Below are positions 38,932 through 41,219 of a stretch of DNA of 41,219 nt, piece by piece. This DNA is from an uncultured Thiotrichales bacterium (lineage in GTDB: Bacteria; Pseudomonadota; Gammaproteobacteria; CAIRSR01), in NCBI GenBank assembly GCA_903881315.1, contig CAIRSR010000009.1, positions 1 through 41,219 of the forward strand, in the 5' to 3' direction. The notes beneath the pieces were generated by a model that worked only from the letters and a program-made list of their open reading frames with translations, was not told the origin of the DNA and did not search any database. The translations under genes were made by a program, and so were the position numbers. The first letter of the stretch is position 1. Each line of letters begins with the position of its first letter.

Positions 38932-40062
38932 ATGACCCGCAGGGAATGCGCTACCCTTCAACGGCGAGACCCACCAGTAGGAGAATCTCGACCTTTTCAC
39001 TTAGCAAACCATCTATGGGGTGACTATGAACCGCACGGTCTGATCGCAATCCTCGCGCTCGTCGCAAGCCCCTGCTTACCGGTTTCGCAATGCCTTGCGG
39101 AACAAGACAACGAGCCGCCACGCAATAGCTGTGATGACCTGGTCGGCAAGAAGATGAGCGGCATGGCCTGGCCCGGCGTCGCCCTTGACAAGATCAACCC
39201 CAGCAGGGCCATTGCCGCCTGCCTAAAGGCGACCAGTGCCTATCCAGATAGCACCCGCTTTATGACCTGGCTCGGGCGTGCCTATGACAAGGACAAGGAT
39301 TATGCTGAGGCAATGAGATGGTATCGATTGGCCGCTGCACAGGGGGGTGCTAATGCGCAATTCAACATTGGTGGTCTGTATGTCAGTGGCCGAGGGGTTA
39401 GTCAGGATTATGCTGAGGCAATGAGATGGTATCGATTGGCCGCCGCACAGGGGGATGCTGATGCGCAATCCAGCATTGGTGTTCTGTATGAAAATGGCCA
39501 AGGCGTTAGTCAGGATTATGCTGAGGCAATGAGATGGTATCGATTGGCCGCCGCACAGGGGGATGCTGATGGGCAATTCAACATTGGTGATCTGTATGCC
39601 AATGGCCACGGGGTTAGTCAGGATTATGCTGAGGCAATGAGATGGTTTCAGAAAGCGGCCAAGCAGGGGAATGCTGTTGCGCAATTCAACATTGGTGTTC
39701 TGTATGCCAATGGCCACGGGGTTAGTCAGGATTATGCTGAGGCAATGAGATGGTATCAGAAAGCGGCCAAGCAAGGGAATGGTATCGCTGAAGCTAATAT
39801 CGGAGGTTTGTACCGAGATGGTAATGGTGTCGCCATGAACTATCAAGAGGCGGCGAAATGGTATCGGCGGGCCATCAGCCACGGCTGTGCGAAGGCACTA
39901 TGGTATCTTGATTCGTTACAGAGTGCGTCCCGTGGCTATGACTTCGATGCAGAAAGCGAAAGAGAAAGGCAGAGTCAGATAAAACAACAACAAGAACAGA
40001 TGTACCGCACCAACATGTATTGGACTAATAGAATAATTAATCAGCAACGGTATGGACGATAA
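38932..40062 (+). CDS. Sel1-repeat protein, signal peptide apparently frameshifted
   Basis: Sel1 repeats are TPR-like helical pairs that bind protein partners, often in the periplasm. The 376-residue product (ATG 38932) has a hydrophobic stretch LIAILALVASPCLPVSQCLA, then six Sel1 units of 36 residues (about 123-322) with the pattern DYAEAMRWYRLAAAQG-x-AxAQ-x-xIG-x-LY-x-NGxGV. The tail is Gln/Arg/Tyr-rich. ATG 39026, preceded by GGGGTGA, encodes MNRTV in another frame and then hits TGA; adding one base near 39038-39041 would give MNRTVLIAILALVASPC, a perfect signal peptide. The true start is therefore probably 39026 with a one-base loss or sequence error. The N-terminal part from 38932 to 39035 looks non-native. 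Confidence 0.8.
   Translation: MTRRECATLQRRDPPVGESRPFHLANHLWGDYEPHGLIAILALVASPCLPVSQCLAEQDNEPPRNSCDDLVGKKMSGMAWPGVALDKINPSRAIAACLKATSAYPDSTRFMTWLGRAYDKDKDYAEAMRWYRLAAAQGGANAQFNIGGLYVSGRGVSQDYAEAMRWYRLAAAQGDADAQSSIGVLYENGQGVSQDYAEAMRWYRLAAAQGDADGQFNIGDLYANGHGVSQDYAEAMRWFQKAAKQGNAVAQFNIGVLYANGHGVSQDYAEAMRWYQKAAKQGNGIAEANIGGLYRDGNGVAMNYQEAAKWYRRAISHGCAKALWYLDSLQSASRGYDFDAESERERQSQIKQQQEQMYRTNMYWTNRIINQQRYGR
39298..39897 (+). repeat. 108-bp tandem repeats (Sel1 units)
   Basis: Units start at 39298, 39406, 39514, 39622, 39730 and a diverged sixth at 39838, exactly 108 bp (36 codons) apart. The first five share GATTATGCTGAGGCAATGAG and downstream bases without change, so they have been homogenised recently at DNA level. 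Confidence 0.9.
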
Positions 40063-40150
40063 ATAGCAATTAAATTATCGTATTTCGATGGCCGAGCTGC
40101 GTGATCACACCGCACCCTGTTGCGCCTAAGGGCAAGACATCGCATCGAAC

Positions 40151-40199
40151 AGACGCTCTAATGCTGCGTGTCGGGACGGAACACCGCATCAGAGCGTCT
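40151..40199. terminator. Long inverted repeat between convergent genes
   Basis: AGACGCTCT (40151-40159) pairs with AGAGCGTCT (40191-40199); after one mismatch ATGC (40161-40164) pairs with GCAT (40186-40189). No T-run follows on either strand. It lies between the Sel1 gene and the convergent minus-strand gene and may end both transcripts. Confidence 0.5.
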
Positions 40200-40212
40200 T
40201 CGTCGTGCGGGG

Positions 40213-40614
40213 TTACTTTACTATTTTCAGAATAGGCGCTTCTTTACTTGGATATTTTGATGACTGACTAAACACGCTCGGGAGCTGGGTTGCTGCATAC
40301 TTTAACTTGTCATCAAATGACGAAAATTGACGGGGCGGTTCTGCCTCGGTACAGATATGATTGATGTATCTGGCTGCATCAAGGAGTGCTTTTGCGCCAT
40401 CAGCATCAATGATGAGTACCTCTGGAACGTCATGTTTCTGGTTCGTCGGAATGATGGTGAACCATCGTTTGGAGGTATCCTGCCCGCTCCTTTCCAATTG
40501 TTCATACTGATCGGCGGTTAGTTCGTAAAACAGTTCTTCCTTAGGCTCATAGCCTAACTCAAAAACTGTCTTAATGGCGGGGCCTACCCGAAATAATAAC
40601 TCAAGAGGATTCAT
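40213..40614 (-). CDS. Hypothetical protein, 133 residues, next to Rpn-like gene
   Basis: I do not recognise this protein. It is soluble and begins MNPLELLFRVGPAIKTVFEL. A middle region PEVLIIDADGAKALLDAARYINHIC resembles alternating strand and helix (key part: VLIIDADGAKALL). No signal peptide or membrane helix is seen. The start is well supported by AGGAGC just upstream on the minus strand. It begins 8 nt after the stop of the Rpn-like remnant, so the two are probably cotranscribed. It could be an accessory protein of the element or an unrelated cargo gene. Confidence 0.7.
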   Translation of the reverse strand: MNPLELLFRVGPAIKTVFELGYEPKEELFYELTADQYEQLERSGQDTSKRWFTIIPTNQKHDVPEVLIIDADGAKALLDAARYINHICTEAEPPRQFSSFDDKLKYAATQLPSVFSQSSKYPSKEAPILKIVK

Positions 40615-40622
40615 CGGTGCTC

Positions 40623-40979
40623 CTAACAGGATTGCAATGGTGATACCTGGGCCTTATCGGCTAGAAGGGCCTTGAGGCGTTTAATCTCGGCCAGCGCGGA
40701 ATCTTTTTCTTGCAGTGCAGTATCCTTTTCTTGCAGTGCTGCCGCCTTCTCTTTCAAGGCTTGCTCCAGCTCCCCTTGAATAGTATTCTGTTCGCGTAGG
40801 TAATTCTGGCGCGCCTGGTATGCGTGGTAGTCGCGTTCTTTATCGGAGAACCTGCGTAGTGTGCTCATGGCCTGCCTCATTTCGGGGGTATTCATCCAAT
40901 CGGGTAGCGTGTCATCGTCGAGTTGGTCGGCTTTCTTAAAGAACTGCAGCCAGCGCTGCTGTTCGTCCTCATCACGCAA
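40623..40979 (-). pseudogene. C-terminal remnant of an Rpn/PD-(D/E)XK transposase-family protein
   Basis: The 118-residue frame looks like the C-terminal part of the Rpn (recombination-promoting nuclease, PDDEXK_2) family: DEDEQQRWLQFFKKAD, then MNTPEMRQAMSTLRRFSDKE, then a charged coiled coil with LQEKDTA heptads. The N-terminal nuclease domain is absent. The frame stays open upstream to 41066 but without ATG or GTG; TTG 40977-40979 is the only common initiator. The last ~45 codons are duplicated in the next copy. It is probably a broken copy left by recombination, although a short coiled-coil protein could still be made. Confidence 0.6.
40655..40788. repeat. Direct repeat copy A (Rpn coiled-coil end)
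   Basis: This 134-bp segment is repeated at 41065-41219 with no differences I can see except one 21-bp unit (encoding LQEKDTA on the minus strand). It spans the end of the remnant Rpn frame. Confidence 0.9.
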
Positions 40980-41047
40980 TTGGTATGCGTGGCGGCCGTT
41001 CTGCAGTCCGACAGTACCGCCGACCGCCGTGGCGTTTGCTGGCCTGG

Positions 41048-41219
41048 CTATTGGATCGGTGGCCTATCGGCTAGAAGGGCCTTGAGGCGTTTAATCTCGG
41101 CCAGCGCGGAATCTTTTTCTTGCAGTGCAGTATCCTTTTCTTGCAGTGCAGTATCCTTTTCTTGCAGTGCTGCCGCCTTCTCTTTCAAGGCTTGCTCCAG
41201 CTCCCCTTGAATAGTATTC
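41048..41219 (-). CDS. Rpn/PD-(D/E)XK transposase-family protein, 3' end only
   Basis: The frame enters from the right edge and ends at TAG (41048-41050), giving about 56 C-terminal residues: NTIQGELEQALKEKAAAL, then three LQEKD heptads, EIKRLKALLAD and the end RPPIQ. It matches the remnant at 40623-40979 but has one extra LQEKDTA heptad and a different last few residues. The start and nuclease domain lie outside the window, so whether it is a full gene cannot be seen. Rpn-family genes often occur as tandem, recombining copies. Confidence 0.7.
   Translation of the reverse strand, partial: NTIQGELEQALKEKAAALQEKDTALQEKDTALQEKDSALAEIKRLKALLADRPPIQ
41065..41219. repeat. Direct repeat copy B with extra 21-bp unit
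   Basis: Same sequence as 40655-40788 plus one additional 21-bp copy of AGTATCCTTTTCTTGCAGTGC-type unit (given here by position, near 41127-41168). The copies are about 410 bp apart in direct orientation. The repeat may extend past the window edge. Confidence 0.9.

Noticed and set aside
39223-39882. 219-codon minus-strand frame across the Sel1 repeats
   Set aside because: Repetitive antisense shadow of the 108-bp units.
39298-39897. CRISPR array
   Set aside because: The repeats are 108-bp coding Sel1 units without short-repeat/spacer layout.

Overview
The window is about 41 kb of moderately GC-rich bacterial DNA, most consistent with a gammaproteobacterium. The order tuf, tRNA-Trp, secE, nusG, rplKAJL, rpoBC is the gammaproteobacterial tufB/beta-operon layout. 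SecE has three membrane segments, the (p)ppGpp synthetase has the acidic EFDD signature of the RelA branch, and the RpoB, RpoC and GlyA proteins are close to their enterobacterial counterparts by eye. A DabA-type inorganic-carbon uptake protein, a pyrophosphate-type phosphofructokinase and a K+-independent proton pyrophosphatase point to an autotroph or methylotroph, for example a sulfur oxidiser or a methanotroph relative. The genus cannot be fixed from the sequence alone.

Region 1 (1-12.9 kb) is the translation/transcription core: the 3' end of tuf, tRNA-Trp, the SecE translocon subunit, NusG, ribosomal proteins L11, L1, L10 and L7/L12, and RNA polymerase beta and beta'. The gaps hold several RNA structures: hairpins after tuf and nusG, a terminator-like hairpin and a candidate L10 leader between rplA and rplJ, a clear three-way-junction fold between rplJ and rplL, and a strong intrinsic-terminator fold between rplL and rpoB. 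Three genes use non-ATG starts (rplK GTG, rplJ GTG, rpoC TTG). rpoC is followed by glyA rather than by the rpsL-rpsG-fusA genes usually found there.

Region 2 (12.9-20.9 kb) is a glyA-riboflavin-cell wall block: glyA, ribD, an HD-GYP cyclic-di-GMP phosphodiesterase, ribE, a low-molecular-weight tyrosine phosphatase, murJ and ribF. The HD-GYP gene splits ribD from ribE and has its own candidate promoter.

Region 3 (21-28 kb) has a DabA protein without an adjacent DabB, then a chrB-chrA chromate regulator/transporter pair with a palindrome over the chrB leader and an apparent ATT start for chrA. An oppositely oriented ADP-ribosylglycohydrolase with a C-terminal membrane tail follows.

Region 4 (28-32.9 kb) has a membrane-anchored proline-rich/coiled-coil protein, an unknown 116-residue protein, PPi-phosphofructokinase and H+-pyrophosphatase, closed by a textbook terminator. 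The last two form a pyrophosphate-based glycolysis/energy module.

Region 5 (33-41.2 kb) is accessory. It holds a three-gene cassette of small membrane proteins (one with an internal duplication, two that are paralogues of each other), a RelA-type synthetase with a decayed HD domain and 64-bp tandem repeats upstream, an acyltransferase-3 membrane protein, a Sel1-repeat protein whose signal peptide appears frameshifted, and a tandem pair of Rpn/PD-(D/E)XK-transposase C-terminal regions that differ by one 21-bp heptad unit. All calls come from reading the sequence; no database search was made.
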